Source of the DNA: Berberis thunbergii
Taxonomy: Eukaryota > Streptophyta > Magnoliopsida > Ranunculales > Berberidaceae
Assembly: GCA_003290165.1 (NCBI GenBank)
Contig: QNQO01009193.1
Coordinates: forward strand, 62,001 to 126,000
Direction of reading: 5' to 3'
Length of the DNA stretch: 64,000 nt
The translations under genes and the position numbers were made by a program. The notes below the pieces were generated by a model. The model saw only the letters and a program-made list of their open reading frames with translations. It was not told the DNA's origin and did not search any database. Shown piece by piece: positions 14,201-29,200 of this stretch. How positions within the stretch are numbered: position 1 is the first letter of the stretch; each line of letters begins with the position of its first letter.

Positions 14201-17200
14201 TGTTCACGGTTGGTGATATGGACTTTTTGAAATTAAGACCCTATAGACAACATTCACTAATAAAAAGAGGGAATTAGAAGCTGACTACAAGATATTACGG
14301 TCCTTACAGGGTTATTCAAAAAGTGGGTCAGGTAGCGTATAAGCTGGAATTGCCAGCAACATTTCAACTTCACCCAGTTTTCCATGTTTCTCAATTGCGG
14401 AAGGCAGTAGGAAATGCTCTTACATCAGCTACCATTCCTACTCAGCTAAGTGCTGACTTAGAATTGTTGGTAACTCCCGAAAAGGTACTGGAAGTGCGCT
14501 CTAAATCACTGCCCCAAAATTCTCCTAATGAAGTCTTAATCGAATGGAAGGGGTTACCAGTTTTTTAGGCTACTTGGGAAGACTTTGAGTTAATCCGACA
14601 ACAATTCCCTGAATTTCACCTTGAGGACAAGGTGCTTGCTTTGGGGGGAAGAATTGATAGACCTCCAATTCACCATACAGAGACGCATGCAACAAGGGAC
14701 AACTAGAGGATCAGCAAGGAACCAGGAACCAGTCCTGCCTAGTGAACCATATCAGCAATGGACCAATAAATCAGATCAGAGAGCAATGTTATGGATCAAC
14801 AAGGCTATGGATCAGCAAGGCTATGGATAAGAAACCAGTTCAGCAAGCAATGCTAGGGATCGACAGGGTGTCAGCATAGTAATAAAGTCAGTATTCTAGC
14901 ACCCTGTTAGTATTCATTATTATCAAGTTGTATTCTAGCAAGTGGTTAGCACTGCAAGTTGGCAAGTTGTTAGTGTTAACAAATGGTTGGAAAATCTGTT
15001 AATTAATTGTGTTGCAAGATCTGAATTTGAACAAGTGGTCTAAGCAAGTTGTTGTAGCAATTGTATGACAGTAAGAACTCTTATATAAGGGGAAGTAGCA
15101 TGAGAGAGGATTCATTCATTCAATTTGTAAACATTTGTACAAGGAGCATTTGCTCATGTGGAGAGATTCTGGCCTCTCGAACAGCCAGTCTACATAATAC
15201 AATACAAGTTCTTTCTTTTGAGTTCCTTGCTTAGTGCTGCTTACTTCCTATTTTGCATTGCTTCTTCTGCCATATTTCCCATTCTCTGTGTTTACTTCCT
15301 GATCTGCATTGCTCATTCTGCAATTCATATCAGGACTTAATGTAGATAATGTGAAGTATCTCCCACATTTGAAAAGCTAAGACTGGTGGTCCATCCAAGA
15401 AGGTGGTTCAGGTGGTATTTGCACCTATTCTCCTAGTTCATTTCTTCTTCTTGGTCTCCTTCATCTGAGACTGTTAATCTCGAAGCACCAAAAAAGTCCA
15501 TAACTAAACAATTACCATTATATGTTTATGGTATGTCGAGACACATTAACATACACTTCCACTTCTCAGCCACGCCTCACATATCTGATGATTGAGTTGT
15601 TACAGAGGTGATCATAAGTAATACTTTTATACTACTAACTGAAATGAAGCTAGGACGTATGCAGTTTGAAGCAATCACGTCTCAGTTCTCACTAATCGTT
15701 CAAGCACTTAACAGTGTTCTCATTCTCATTGTAAGTACAATAGACATACTATAATACTACAACTCAATGCAAGGGGTTCAATACACTCCCTTTTTCAATT
15801 AGGATTGATGTTGTCTTATAATACAAGCAACTACTTTTCTAATTATGAATAACACAATCACGCAGGTGTAGAAAAGTAACGCAAGAAGTAAACGAGACAC
15901 AATATATAATGTTGTTCACTTAGATGTCTACCTATCCAAGGTTCTAAGCTACATCCACAGCAGAGAAAGAAAGCATGTGATCAAAAGTAAAGGTTCACAC
16001 TGTATACGTTCACCGCCACTGTACGATATGATTTAAACCTCACCCAAATCTCTCTATTCATAGGTTACTCAGCTGCCTTCTGGGCATCAAGGTCACTCGA
16101 TTCCACAATCCCACTTCCTTCACAAGCGCAAAGCTGACTTAAGCAATTGCGCCTTTAGGTCAAGGCTAACTTTCACAGCTGCCCTTACAGGTCGCCAACA
16201 CAAAGACACTCCAGAGATGGAGGTCTAGTTGACTTTCAAAACTAGCACCGTCCTCCAAAAGGCGAAGTCTAGTTGATTAACCCAACCAAACTCCTAGCTA
16301 GAAACGGACAGCGCTTACGTTAGACAAGTCGGGAACCCAAAGCTAGATAACTTACACATTTTGCTAGGGCCCCATTTAGGGGATACCCATATATTTACAA
16401 ATATTATTATAAATTCGTGGTCAAAGTTAGATATGTTATTTTGATTGGTATTGTGTTTTCCTTGTTTTGGAGTTTGTATCCCATAGGTTCAATCCCTGAT
16501 GTCTACTATATTTTTTCAATACTTTTAGTTTTAGAAAATATATTGATTATAATATAAAATTGCAATAGCATGTAGCAAGAATAAATACAAACATTTTATC
16601 AAGTAATATCTAATATTTATATTTTTTAATTAAAATATTGTAAATCAAAAATGTCTTTGGAGATATATGCCAAATTTAGATTGACAAAGAAATTATCATA
16701 TGATAATGGCTATATAGTAAATATATAGTTTTTAAAAAAGTCCCTTTTCAAAATTTTCCTAGGGTAGCATATACAAATGTATATTAAATATGGCTTTAGA
16801 AAGGGCCCTTTTCTCAAAATTTGCCTAGGGCCTCGTTTGTCTTGCGCTAGCACTACGTTGGGACAACAAGCTCCCATAGGTGTTCCAACAACCTAGGTGA
16901 ATCAAACCAACTTTAAGCCAAAGATCACTTCAGCCGCCACACAAAAGATCAGACAACGAGATCATAAGCAACCCAGCGTTGCACCCTACGAGCACTGGGT
17001 GATCCTACGCTAATAAGTCGAGGGTAGAGATTACCTTAAGCACAAACACACTCAATTGGGTCCAAGCCACTCCAAAAAAAAAGGGCACTTTAACACCTTG
17101 AAAGCCACTAACGGTTTGATAATCATAAGGAGAGACAAGTGCACCAAGCAAGCAAACATAAACTTAAAAATACTGCTCGAGGCAATTGTATGTGTTGTGC

Positions 17201-20200
17201 TCAGGGAAGCAAAAACTCTTACTATCTATGGGCTTAGAATTCTGGAGCAACCAAGGATCACAAGCATTATGGGATTCAACCAAAGTAGGAACAAAGTTGC
17301 AAAACATATTTTTCATAAGAGTGGTTGTGGGTTTGTTGCCACCAAAGAGAGGCAAAATCATCCAACCACCTTTATGGGGCGGGCTTATGATACAATCCTA
17401 ATTACATGCCACCCCTAGCGCCATATGCAAGTTTCTGTGCTTCTAGAAACAGCTAGCTTTAATATATCTTGGTTTCAATATTGCTATTTGCAAACTTTTG
17501 TCCTTTAAACAAATTTTGACTTTTGGATCAAATTGCAATTTGCAATACTCCCAACAAATCAAAATTAGGAGCGGTCTTATATTGTGAGCACAGTACGTAA
17601 ATATTTTACATAAAATCATCCATGCATCTTATTATTTTGATGCATAAGTACAGTTACCAAGAAACCTCTTAGATTTGAAGTTTAGATGGATAGGCTTCTT
17701 CTTCTTAACTTGGTCGTTGTGTGCCTTTTCAAATCAATTTGACATTTTCTATGATTTACACTGAAGATTTAGCTGAACTTTCCCTTTTCAAATGACATCA
17801 ACAAAATGTATGCCTCATGAGGGTTTTGGCGTTTACACTCACTAACCAACAATTGGTCCAACGATCTAAGTCTATTGGTGGTTCTCTTGCCTCATTTAAG
17901 CAAACTCTTTTATTTATGTATCTTCTTGTTGCATATTCGAAGCTTAAAGGAACTATTATCTGTGGAAGTGAATCTGATAATTAGTTTCTGTAATACAAAC
18001 ATATGGGCATTTTGCACCCAAAACAATTTTCTTTGGGATGTTCACAAATTCCTCTAGCAACTTGTGGGCCAAATAGCTCATAGACAGGGGACTTACAAAC
18101 CAATAATTGACATGTTATTGGGCAAACAACTTAAGTTCACGAACAAGAAATCATGTCAAACAGATCAATTCGGATTGACAATCTTAATCCAAACACTAGT
18201 TTAGCTTAACAGGTTGGTGGATTGACACGAAAATGAAAATAAATACGTGAAATCGTGTTGTGTCACGTCCATGGGTTCGGTCAAATTTCCACCTCTACTA
18301 TTACTTAATAATGAATCTAACTTAAAATAAGCTAAAACAAGCAACTGAACTAATCCATGCTAACTAGGAAGCATGAACACTCCATTTAGGTCGTGTCCTT
18401 GAAACACGGACACTCGAACACTTATTGAATCTTTATCAAATTCCCAAATTATTTTCTCAATAAATCCATAAACTTAGGTACTTCTCAAATAATATTTTAT
18501 TCTCATGAAGTTGTATTTTAATAAAGATTGATCAGATGGCTGGGTAACCAAGATTAGAACTATATGCATTTGCTTAAATAGGATATGTATTTAAAAAGTG
18601 AGAATCTTACTTATTCAATTCTATGGAGTCTCGGGCTACGCCTAGTGTCACAACTATCTTCTTGTCTAGCCGAGTAAGGTTGGCAAGTGTAAATAATGTA
18701 GAGTATTCCACATTGTCCTAGAGAGTTCTCTAGAACCTTCCATAAAATTCCATAGAGTTCCATAGGATTCTAGTCCTTAGATATTTCTAAGAAAGTGTGT
18801 AGAAGTTCATTATAGACCGTTAGATCAAATTGATCACCACCGTCCATTGAGGAGGTGGAGTTGTATAAATAGGTTAAGGCCTCATTTGTTGTAAGCACCT
18901 CAAAGAATTCAAGGAATACAAGTTCTAGTTCTCTTAAGCTCTCTTATGTGTTCTTAGCTTGCGTAGCTTACCATAGTCTAAGTAAGTCTTTCGTGGGCAA
19001 GACTGACTAGCTTTCTTTGATAAATCGGGGCAAAGTTTGTTAGTGCCGCACGGGAAGTACTTGTGAAAAGAAAGCTCGTGACACTAGGCGCACTAGGTGA
19101 GGGTTTCATGACCTCACTGCCTGGCCTAAACAGGTGTCGCCTAAAATTGGTATAATCTCAAGCGGTCGCCTAGGCAAGCCTAAGTCTTCACCTTTGACTA
19201 CATTTTTTTCTTTTTTTTACATTATCTTATTGTCTTTTGACTTCTTTTTTATGTATGTTATTGGATTATGAGTTACAAGTCGTGTTTTTAGTTAAATATG
19301 TGTGAAATTAACTTGTGAAATAATGTACACATAGGCTTCGAAAAATTCCTACAAAGGTTGCCCAGGCCATCCTCTCCTCCTCGCCTCACCTAGAACCTGG
19401 GACTACGTAGATTTAATGTTCATATTCATATTATTAACTGTAAAGAGAAATAAATTATTAGTGTAATGTGGTGTCCTAATTTTTTTTATTTGTCGTGTTT
19501 GTGTTGTGTTGTGTCGTGTCGTGTGTCCATGTTTGTATCCCTGCAACATAGATGCTAACATATTTCATTTAGAAGTAACTAGGAACAGACCAAACTTAAT
19601 GCTGATCTCCTATAGTCTATAAGTAGATGCAATCTTTACTTTGACAAAAGAAAATTTTACTTTGTATATTCAGGTTGAATGAAAAGAAAACCATAATCCT
19701 CATGACATATTCATAGGAAATACAGTACTGTGCATTTATAACATCAAATAGCATGACAGAGTATTACCTGAACTTGTAAGTTTTAGCAACTCAATTGTTC
19801 TATCAATCGCTGCCTCGCAAACCATTTCAGGGGAAAAGACGGCACCAGGAGTTGATACTGTTGGAGTTTTGTAACAAGGAGCCACAAGAAGCACTCGCCT
19901 CCACCAATCAGGTGACGGAGTACTTCGGAGAGCATGTCTAAGACAACGCAAAGCTCTTTCCCAATCTAAACACCCCCTTTGAATAGAGGTTGCAAGATCC
20001 TACAATAATAAAGAGTAACAATCTAATCAAGCATCGCCACACCAATAAAAATACTATCACAGTTCCAGAAATATGTTATGGGCCCAAGGCAATGAAACAC
20101 CATGGAGAGGAAATATGTCAAACAACGTGAGGGGGTCAGGACACAAGAATTTTTACATTCCCACTCATTGGCACGGGAAAGATTTGACATTAAAACCAAA

Positions 20201-23200
20201 GCTTTAATATTGTGTCATAATGTCTACTCTAAAAGCTTGAATGTTAGATAAGGCGTAATTATAAAGATGAGGCACATACCTAATGAGAAAGCATGAGACC
20301 ATCTCCAATGGCAAGCTCAAAAGCAAAATGGGTTTTCGTTGAGCTTTTGGGGTGATTTACATGTGCCAATGGATGGCCCAAAGCTCAATTGTTTGAGATG
20401 TCACCCCAAAATTGCTAGAAAAGATTATTATTGGCTTTGTTTATTTGGACGGAACTAGGCATGCGAAATAATCTAGTGCGTGCAAAATTGTCTTTTAAGT
20501 GTGTAGCCCAAATGACTTATTAACACTCTTACGTTTGAACATCGGGACAATAGTACAAAAACGGTTATTAGCTCCCTAATATTTTTGCCATTTTTAAGGT
20601 TATTTTGTGGTACCTCCCTACCAACATTAATACTGAATTAAGGTCACCCGCTAATTGTTCAAAAACACAAGGTATCCCCCTCCAAATTTCCAATCAACCG
20701 AGGTTTCCCTATTATGACCGTTAACTATGGCATGCCCCCTGCACGTGAGCTCAACTCAACTTTCTTGATGACAAAAATACCCCTACCCCATATTTGATTA
20801 TAAAAATAAATAAAACTTCATCTTCAACCTCCACCTCGCTCTCTAAACCTTCACCTTCAACCTCCACCATCTCTCTAAACCTGAACAACCATCACCACGC
20901 CCTCATCCCACCTCCATCACATTCCCCCTCCACCCCATCACCCTCAGCATACTCCACGCCCAATTGAACCACCAGTACCTACACCAAACCATCATCACTT
21001 CAATTGAATCAAATCCACAACCATATACCTTCAATTGAATCAGACCCACAATCATCACTACCTTCAATTAGCAAACCCACCAGCACCTTGAATGAATCAA
21101 ACTAGTATTTTATTCAACTCAAATTGGAGGTTTTCACCTTCAATTGAATCACTTAGCAGATCATTACAAGTTGTTTCCATGAATGTTAAATGATCAGGGG
21201 TACCACTAATATTTTACATAACTAGTGGGCATTTTTTATTTAAATATTAACAATATGGAAATATACCTAATATTATGGTTATGTTTATTTTTAGTGTGCC
21301 ATATTATGTGCATGACAAAAAAAAGGGTGGTAGGTTATTTGGATTTGATTCAAGTGAAATTGGGGATGGATTCTGATTTGGGTTTGGTCAATAGGTTCGA
21401 TCGAATCAATCGAAGGTGACGATGACGGGTGTGAATTGATTTAACATGGATGATGATGGCATTAGAAGTAGTTGTCGGATGGGTAGTGTTCTACTGGAGT
21501 TGTGGTGGGAGGGTGGAAGGGTCATGGAGGTGAGGGGGCATGGTGGCAGTGATGTTGGTGGTTCATTTCCAGAGAGAGAGGTTGAAGATGATGGATGGGC
21601 TATTTGATGTTCTCGAGATGTGTGGTGTCATCTGGAGATATCACGTGGCTATCACGAGAGACAGGGAAAATTGCCATTATACAAAGTTTAGTTGAGCTCA
21701 CGTGCAAGGGGGTGAGAAATATAAAGGTCATAACTGAGGGACCACGGTTGATTGAAAATTGGGTAGGTCCCTTGTCAATCGTGTAACAACCCCAAACCTG
21801 ACACAGAAATGGCATTAGTGTCGTGTGGACACGGTTAGTAACCATGCTAGATTTTTCCAAAGCCAAACCCGTCACAGAGTGGATCGTGTCGGGTCAGATC
21901 AGGTCACAAATCCCCCCCTCCAGTATCACTAGATGAATCTTTCGAACGATTGAAAACCTTTTACTTGAATACTATATGTAAGAATACAGAAACACAATAT
22001 GCTCCCCAACAAATGGTTGATCACAACCTCCACAAACTTTATTTTTTCCATTTTTGCAATCTTGGCATTATTTGTTAAGATCTGGAAAGGCTTGAAATTG
22101 CCAACTGAAATCCTCAATGAAACCTTAAATCTCTTTCAATGATCTTCAAGAGGTAGTTAGATCACCTAATCCTCCAAAAGGCGAAGAAACATTTGTAACC
22201 TAAGTGAGTTTTTCATGACATTTTTTTTTATAGAAATTAACATATTCAAAGACGACTAGTTTGGGTAGATTTTGAATCATAAACTAGATAATGAACTTCT
22301 CACCAAGTCTTCAGACCCTAGTTGAGCAACTAAAACAAGTGAAATGGATAGAATGAGAGATGATTGACTGTTGGTGATACTCATAAAAGAGAAATAGAAA
22401 AGACGTGACTTTGATTGAGATCATTTGAACTAGAGAAATGATGCTTCTTGTTTGATCAATTTGAAAGTGTTGCTTGATTGATTGAGAGTGTGTCGTGTTT
22501 AAATGTTTGGGATTTCTTCTTCAAAGGATATTTTATCGGTTATCAATCAAAATGGCTCGAGAATGCATTCAATAAAGCAGTTAAACGATTTTTAATAAGG
22601 AAACAAACCCCGTGTAACAAGTACTACTTGGTGCAGCTAAACAAGTGCAACATAGAACTCGAATACAGCTCCCTTTAATTGTATAAGTTTGTAACAATGA
22701 TACAGATACATGTATCAATGTTTGACATGTCTGTCCGATACAGGTATGGGCATCGAATGCGGCAAAATTGTCACCCACTAATACAGAGATGTGTCTATAC
22801 ATTAGCCTATTACTTTTTTTTTATAAGGTAAACATTTATTCATACCAATGGGACTTGATCACAACTGAAAGCTGTAGAATCCCAAAATCAACACATTCCT
22901 ATCAACCTACAAAGACTCAATTAATAGCTGTTTAAAAGAAGGATAATGTAACGCCCAACTCCACTGCAGTATCAAAATCTTCATGATACACTTGCTCCCT
23001 GTTTGAGACTATATCTAGAAATATTCTGCAACTACATACCAATCATGCCACCCATCAAAGTGAAAATGTCACCAATTTCCATAAGATCTTTCCTTTGGTA
23101 GTTCGGTGGTTTTGAGATCTTCCACAACTTCAACACCTCCTCCATCAATTCCGAGATTCCCGACACAACTCAACGCAACCCAATCAAATTGAAGATGTAT

Positions 23201-26200
23201 CTCCAAATTGCACTCAACTAATCACAATGCAGAAGATCTATAATTGTCTCAGGAGACGTCTCACATAAGACTATTAGACTATTACTATCTTTCCATAACA
23301 TGCTCATAGCATGTATAATTACTTGGAGCCTTCAAAAGGCATGTGAAAAGTTTTGAGGATCTATGTGTGTGCACGAGTTAGATTGTTCAATACAATATGG
23401 ATACAGGATTTTTTATTTTTAATCAAGTCCTTGTTACCCACATTTTAAATAAAACGGGAAATCAAATGAATAAATTAAAACCAAACATCAGCATCTAAAA
23501 CCTTCAAAAAGACCTTCACTTATATAGCACTTGAAGCCACAAAATATGCAATATGCAAGAACACCAATAAAATAAACTAGCTAGAAATGCTTATTCCTGA
23601 CTAATCTTTTTCATCAGATATTAGATGCAAACTAAAAGTGAGTCCCCTTATAATAAATAAATAAATAAATAATGTATCACCTCTCCATGCAATGGTTCTC
23701 CTAATACGCTAGGATATGTGATTGGTGAATATCTTGTGTTTGCTACTTGTTCACCAGATATGCTGGGATAGGCTTGAGATATAAACCGAGGAGTTCCAAA
23801 TGAGGGTGAGTGTAAATGCTGATCCAACATCTGCATGTGCATAGCCACCATATCTCTTCTCCTATGGATCTCCAAAATAAGTGTGAAAAATGCTTCATCG
23901 TCAGGTATATTCTCTATAAACTGCAAACCACTACGAATCAACTCATAGAAGGGTACACGGCACTTATCCTCTTCGACTAAAAGCCAGATCACATCCAAAC
24001 AACTGTGGAGACATTCATTCAGAGATCTATCAGGTTTCCAGGGCTTAGAACCACCAGAATTATGAGCCCCTTGTTGTCTTTGGTCCCAATTAATCAACCA
24101 ATTCATCATGTGAGAGAAGATGTCAGCATGGGTTACTGGCTTCAAGTTGGATCGAAGTGCATTTAAAATAATCTTGCAAGACAACTGACGCAAACAGCTT
24201 ATAGCATTCTCTCTCATTGATATATTAGCACTAGTTGTTGTCTGATGTCCAGGGTAGAAAACATCTGAACACTTAACGGGAGATAGAGTTGGACCAGATG
24301 ATGGCTCTGCTGCAGACTGCACAGGAGATCCAATACCATGAATCGATGGTAGAGGAGATGACGGATTTGAAATCTGAAAATTAGAAGAATTAGGAACATT
24401 GATAGAAGATGTTATCATTCCTGATTGTGTAAAACCGTTAGATGAGACAGCACTCGTAGCTTGACTCCCTTGCCCAGTTGAAATCTCTGCCGAGGAAACT
24501 TTTGACAGAAGGGAAGGAAGGAATGTATCCCAATTTATGTAACCAATGCTGTGCAAGCTCCGTAATGAAAACAGAATAAATTCTGCTCTTGGTGCGTGAT
24601 TGCTACATTGTATAACCAAAGCAATAAGAACTGATTCAGTCATTGCACGCAGCTGCTCTTGGTCCTGCAAAATAGAAGCAGACAACTCAGTTCTCATTTC
24701 TCAAGTCAGTAACAAACTATCAATCAGCTGAATCATACTCTGATATTTTTTTAGTTTATTTTATCAATATAATTCAGGCCATTTATTAAAAAGGGCAGGG
24801 GAGAAAATATGAAGCTAGTGACCGAGAGGATCGCCTAACTGAAAGAACAAGAAACAAATAGAAATAACAGAAAGGAAAACATCCTCTACCCCAGGGCCTA
24901 ATACAAATAGAATAAACTAGCCAATCAAACATGCAGGCATGGAATTCTTTATTTTTTATCATTCCCTGTGTGATTCCCCACTACCATACTAAGGATTTGC
25001 GGAAATGGTGTGCAAGTGAATCTCTTTCTTTCCTCCTTCGAAAATCATGTGATTCCTTTCTTTCCATGGGACCCAAATAATAGCAAAACATACTTTGTCC
25101 CATAACCAAACACCCCTGACTGAGAGACCACTTCTCAGATTTGACTGTCCAGCAGCGGGGCAAATACCCTCATGAAACACAAACATCCTCTAATCCAACG
25201 TCGTCCAAAAGAGCAAAGTCATGATGATATGAACAGGATGAAACTAACATGAGGACAGTAGAAAAAAAAAGAACTAGAAATAACAATTTAGGTGATTCAA
25301 AAAACAAGTCATTTTTTTCTCTAAGCCTCAAATTTGATCGTGAAACGACAAGCACGAAAAATCCATATAAACATAAGGCCTAAATAAAATGGAATCTCAA
25401 TTTCGAAAATAAAATGGAATCCTACTTGACAAACAATGACTAAAATAATGGGTTGACACTAGATGCCATAACAAATGCAATATCTCCATCACTACTCCAT
25501 GCGTCTTAGCTATGGTATTTTCTTGATGTGGGTTTTGCTTGTTGTTAATCCTAGGTAGGTTCTTTTATTACTCAATCCTAGATAGGTTTATTGTTATCAC
25601 TTGAATGAAGAGATCTGGATTGTCCTGCTCTAGACTTAAGGAGATCCAGATCGAGAGGAAAAGTAGCCTCGAGGGTACGGCACAAGGTGACAATGGTTTT
25701 CGAGCAACGAAGAGAGGGCTTAATCAAGGTGTTCCTAGTGAAAAATCAACTACAATGGGTAGGAAAAACACTAGTTTGTTCGGGCTGCGATGGCAGTGGG
25801 TTTCTTGAAATCAAGGATGGAACAAGATGGGCCTCATGGGGATTTTGAAAAACAGAAATGGTATTTTTGCAAAGTTCTGAATACGCTGAGGTTGAAACTA
25901 CCGTTTGCATGTCATTCCTGCAGATAGAATGGGAAAGGGCTGGAAAGATTTAGGCAAGATGATACTTGATACCATCAAAGTATCAATGCAAGTGCAAACC
26001 CAGCGTAACAGAAATGATGGTGGTATAGAGAACTCAGGGTCACAGAACAAACAAATCATTCCCCTCTTCTCCATACCATAAGAAGTTCCTAATCATCATC
26101 ATCTCAGTGTATTGACACCTAGAGCCTCCACTCCCAATTCACCATTTGTGCTCTCCCCACATTATACTATGCTCTTAGAGAAATTAATTTATTGCCCAAA

Positions 26201-29200
26201 GCATGCTTGAAAATCAACAAAATACATTTTAAATTCTCCAACTATACAACTTAATCATAAAAACTAAATAATTAAATAAATAATAATAATAATAATAATA
26301 ATAAAAGAGTATCATATGCAAATGAAGATGAGCAATCCTCGTACCGGCAAGAGAAACTCGAAAACCCATCAGTAAATCAACCTCCAATGCTTGGGCAAGA
26401 ACAAAGATGTAGCAAACAAAACCATAAACATAGAATTATCCTGTCTAAGCCCCCTAGATATTTTGAAAAAACAAAAAGGAGCACCACTCACTAATTATAG
26501 AAAAGCGCATTGTCGACATACACGTCTTGACCACCTCTCACCAGAATTCATCTTCCTCCTACATCATAAGACGAACTCCGGATTCATATAATTGTACACT
26601 TTCTCAAATTCAATTTTACTTAACTCCAGAACCCACTCTTTAGTCACTAATTCATTTGCAACCATCACCCAGTCTAAGTTATCCTTGACAAATGCTCCCT
26701 AACTTGGCCCAACCACTGAATCCATACACAACTTCAACCTCCTGACAATCACCTTAGCAATAATCATATACATACCTCCCACAAGATTGATTGATCTAAA
26801 ATCACGTATGGTATGGATCCTAGACCTTCTTCTTAGGAGTCAAAGTAAAAGAAGAGGTGCTCACTCTCCAATCTAAGAAGAAGGAATCTCGAATGTAAGC
26901 CACCACCTTATTTGGTTTCTCACTTCATTGGAACCACATCTTACAAGCCTTTCAATTCTAGCATCAACTTCTACCCTTGCCAAGGCAACCACGCATATCG
27001 TTTTAAATATGAACTTCAATTTACTAGTGCAAACTACAAACATTTGAATCGATATGCGATGAGGTTTTTGAGGATAATATTTCATTTTACTTTACTAACT
27101 AGTCATCTTCCTCTTTTGTGGAAATTTATTAAACATTTAAGGAGATCTTCTTTGAAACTTCTCCCAGTTAGAAAAATCTCCTCAATTCTTTACACCCTTC
27201 TTGAAGCAGTTTAAACAAAAACTTGGCAATCAATACAAGAATTAATACCTCCTTTTAAATTCTTCAACTAATGGATAAAGGATCGGAATTAAAAGATCTG
27301 GTGAAACAGAGTTGTGCAATGAAGACCCAAGTTTGATGGCGAGTCAAATGTTCATGTCATTTGGAGAACGAAGGTCCCTCCGAAAGTTTGCTTTTTGAAG
27401 AGCACCATCATGCAAGGAAGAATGTTAACAGTTGAAAATATTGTGAGTAGGGTCAGGATGATGACCGAAGTTTGCAGCCTTTTAAGTCCCTCCAGTAGAT
27501 TCTAATGAATTGCATAATTGCCAGTTATATCTAGAACCGTATCCTCGATGCTCCGGGATGCATACTCTTGACTTTTAATCCGTCAGTGGTCACCTTAACA
27601 TTAGAAACTTCTGCATCTTCAAGGCACAAATGGATTTGAGACAGACTCATGCATCCAATCTTCTTGAAAAAAATTTATGAGTATTTTATTCAAAGATTGA
27701 ATTATTACACATTCAAGACATAAGAAAAGCATCCTTTGGTGTGTTTAGGGATGGCAATGAGGTGAATTTGATAAAATCCCTCTCCGTTTCACCAGGGATT
27801 GCGGATCCCCAAATTCGCCCCACCAGTCTGTTTATTTTTATTAAAAACCATCCTCGCCCACACAAATTGGCGGATATCCGCTCCGCCAATCCGTTTTACA
27901 TATCTGAGGTTTTGTTGGTGGTTACTAGTTCCCCACCCAATCTGCCCCTCCAATAGCCAAAAGAATGGGGAGAGACATATTCACAATTGACCCATCATTC
28001 AACCTCATGAAATTAAAATGCAAACTATGCAGATACTCCTCTTCTCTCATGAACCCCTTCAATGGATTCGCCCATCCTTCACTAATCACATGTACCCAAT
28101 CAAGATCAATCTTGCCAATCTTCACCTTGGGCATCTTCTCCGCCTCGGATTTCTTCAACCCCCTTTCACTCTCCGACACCACAAGATCCACATGCGGCCC
28201 CCCATCCGGATCAATAAAAGAACTCTTCACCATAACTACAGACGACATTATTCGACATAATCGGGTGGTGATGATGGTGGAGACAAAATGTGTATGCGTT
28301 AATGGGTTGCAATGGAAAATGGGTCTTACTCGAATTCTTGAGTTCGGGTTTCTTCTTCCTAAGAGCAACGAAGTGGTGGTTGTTGTGCTAGCTTTGATGG
28401 TTAGAGCCTTTTTTTTGTTCTAATTTTTAATTGGGTTTTGAGATGAGATGCGCAACGAACATCCAATAACGTGGGTACTGCAGTGGTGCCATGACCTATC
28501 TATGTATCTCTCTCATCTCTCATCTCTGATTTGCATGGAGGAACTGGAGAATGAGTCTGAGACTGAGAGGCAGAGTGAAAGAGAGATCGATTGGGTAGAG
28601 TTAGTGTTTTTTGTTTTTTAAGGGTCAAGGGTATTTTGTAATTTCTATACTTAAACGGATATTTGTGGGGTGGATATGGCCAAATATGTATCCGCCTCGA
28701 ATATTTTACGAATGTTGTTTAGATATCTGTATCCGCCCCGAAATCCGTTTAAGCATATTCAAAACCGCCCACTGTCATCCCTATGTGTGTTTGTGTGCAA
28801 TATCGGTCAGCCATAGACCCCTTGTTACTGAAAATTTGGGAGAAAATAAACAATAAGAGATTCACATCCATGTAACCATTTTGTTCCGAGGTATACTTTA
28901 TGGCATCATCAAGGACATCTTGTTTTCGAAATGCAGGTATAGTTGGGAGTCAATTGTAAATTCTTATGGGTCAGTTAGTTGTTGGCCTCAACTTTTTCTG
29001 TATTTCAGGCCCAGTAGTCCCTTGTTCTCACTGCTTTTATATATGTCTCAGTGCCACGTAGCATTAGCATAAATTTTTTAGTTCTGATTTAAACAAAGTC
29101 CTTAGTGCGGCATTTTTAGTTTTTTTTATTTAAACTGGAAATATACAATTCTTTGCAAAGTTTCGAAGCTTTAATCACTTTATTTCAGAAAGTGTTTCAA

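Larger units (their letters stand above)
11670..15332 (+). mobile_element. Ty3/gypsy retrotransposon with a large internal deletion
   Basis: The two LTRs begin TGATAGACCTCC, and the target duplication GGACT is exact (11665-11669 and 15333-15337). A polypurine tract (14643-14654) abuts the 3' LTR. The inside keeps only the end of reverse transcriptase, RNase H, integrase and a chromodomain-like tail. The end of the 5' LTR, the primer site, gag, protease and most of reverse transcriptase are deleted. Gene order (RT-RH-INT) places it in Ty3/gypsy, and the tail suggests a chromovirus. Several stop codons show it is inactive. It lies in MED23 intron 5, opposite in strand. Confidence 0.92.
9421..19767 (-). 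other. MED23 intron 5 (10.3 kb), transposon-filled
   Basis: The intron runs from donor GTAATA (19767) to the acceptor ending TTGCAG (9421). It holds a solo LTR (18646-19083), a deleted Ty3/gypsy element (11670-15332) and a LINE relic (10385-10880). The stretch 15340-18640 has no gene; a B-box-like GGTTCAATCCC near 16490 may be another SINE, but no A tail is visible. 9421-10380 and 19090-19767 hold only low-complexity patches with GTGTC repeats. Confidence 0.8.
20000..23680 (-). other. MED23 intron 4 (3.7 kb)
   Basis: The intron lies between donor GTGATA and an acceptor ending TTGTAG. It contains a minus-strand LINE 3' end (22808-23330) and a TIR element (20665-21785). Stretches 20000-20660, 21790-22805 and 23330-23680 show nothing I can name, apart from a GATACAGGTATG-type patch near 22690-22800. 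Confidence 0.8.

Noticed and set aside
16375..16835. Possible SINE with GGTTCAATCCC
   Set aside because: A B-box-like word alone is not enough; there is no clear A box, tail or duplication.
27965..28423. A 152-codon plus-strand frame
   Set aside because: It lies opposite the ATP sulfurylase fragment, whose minus-strand frame has clear homology.
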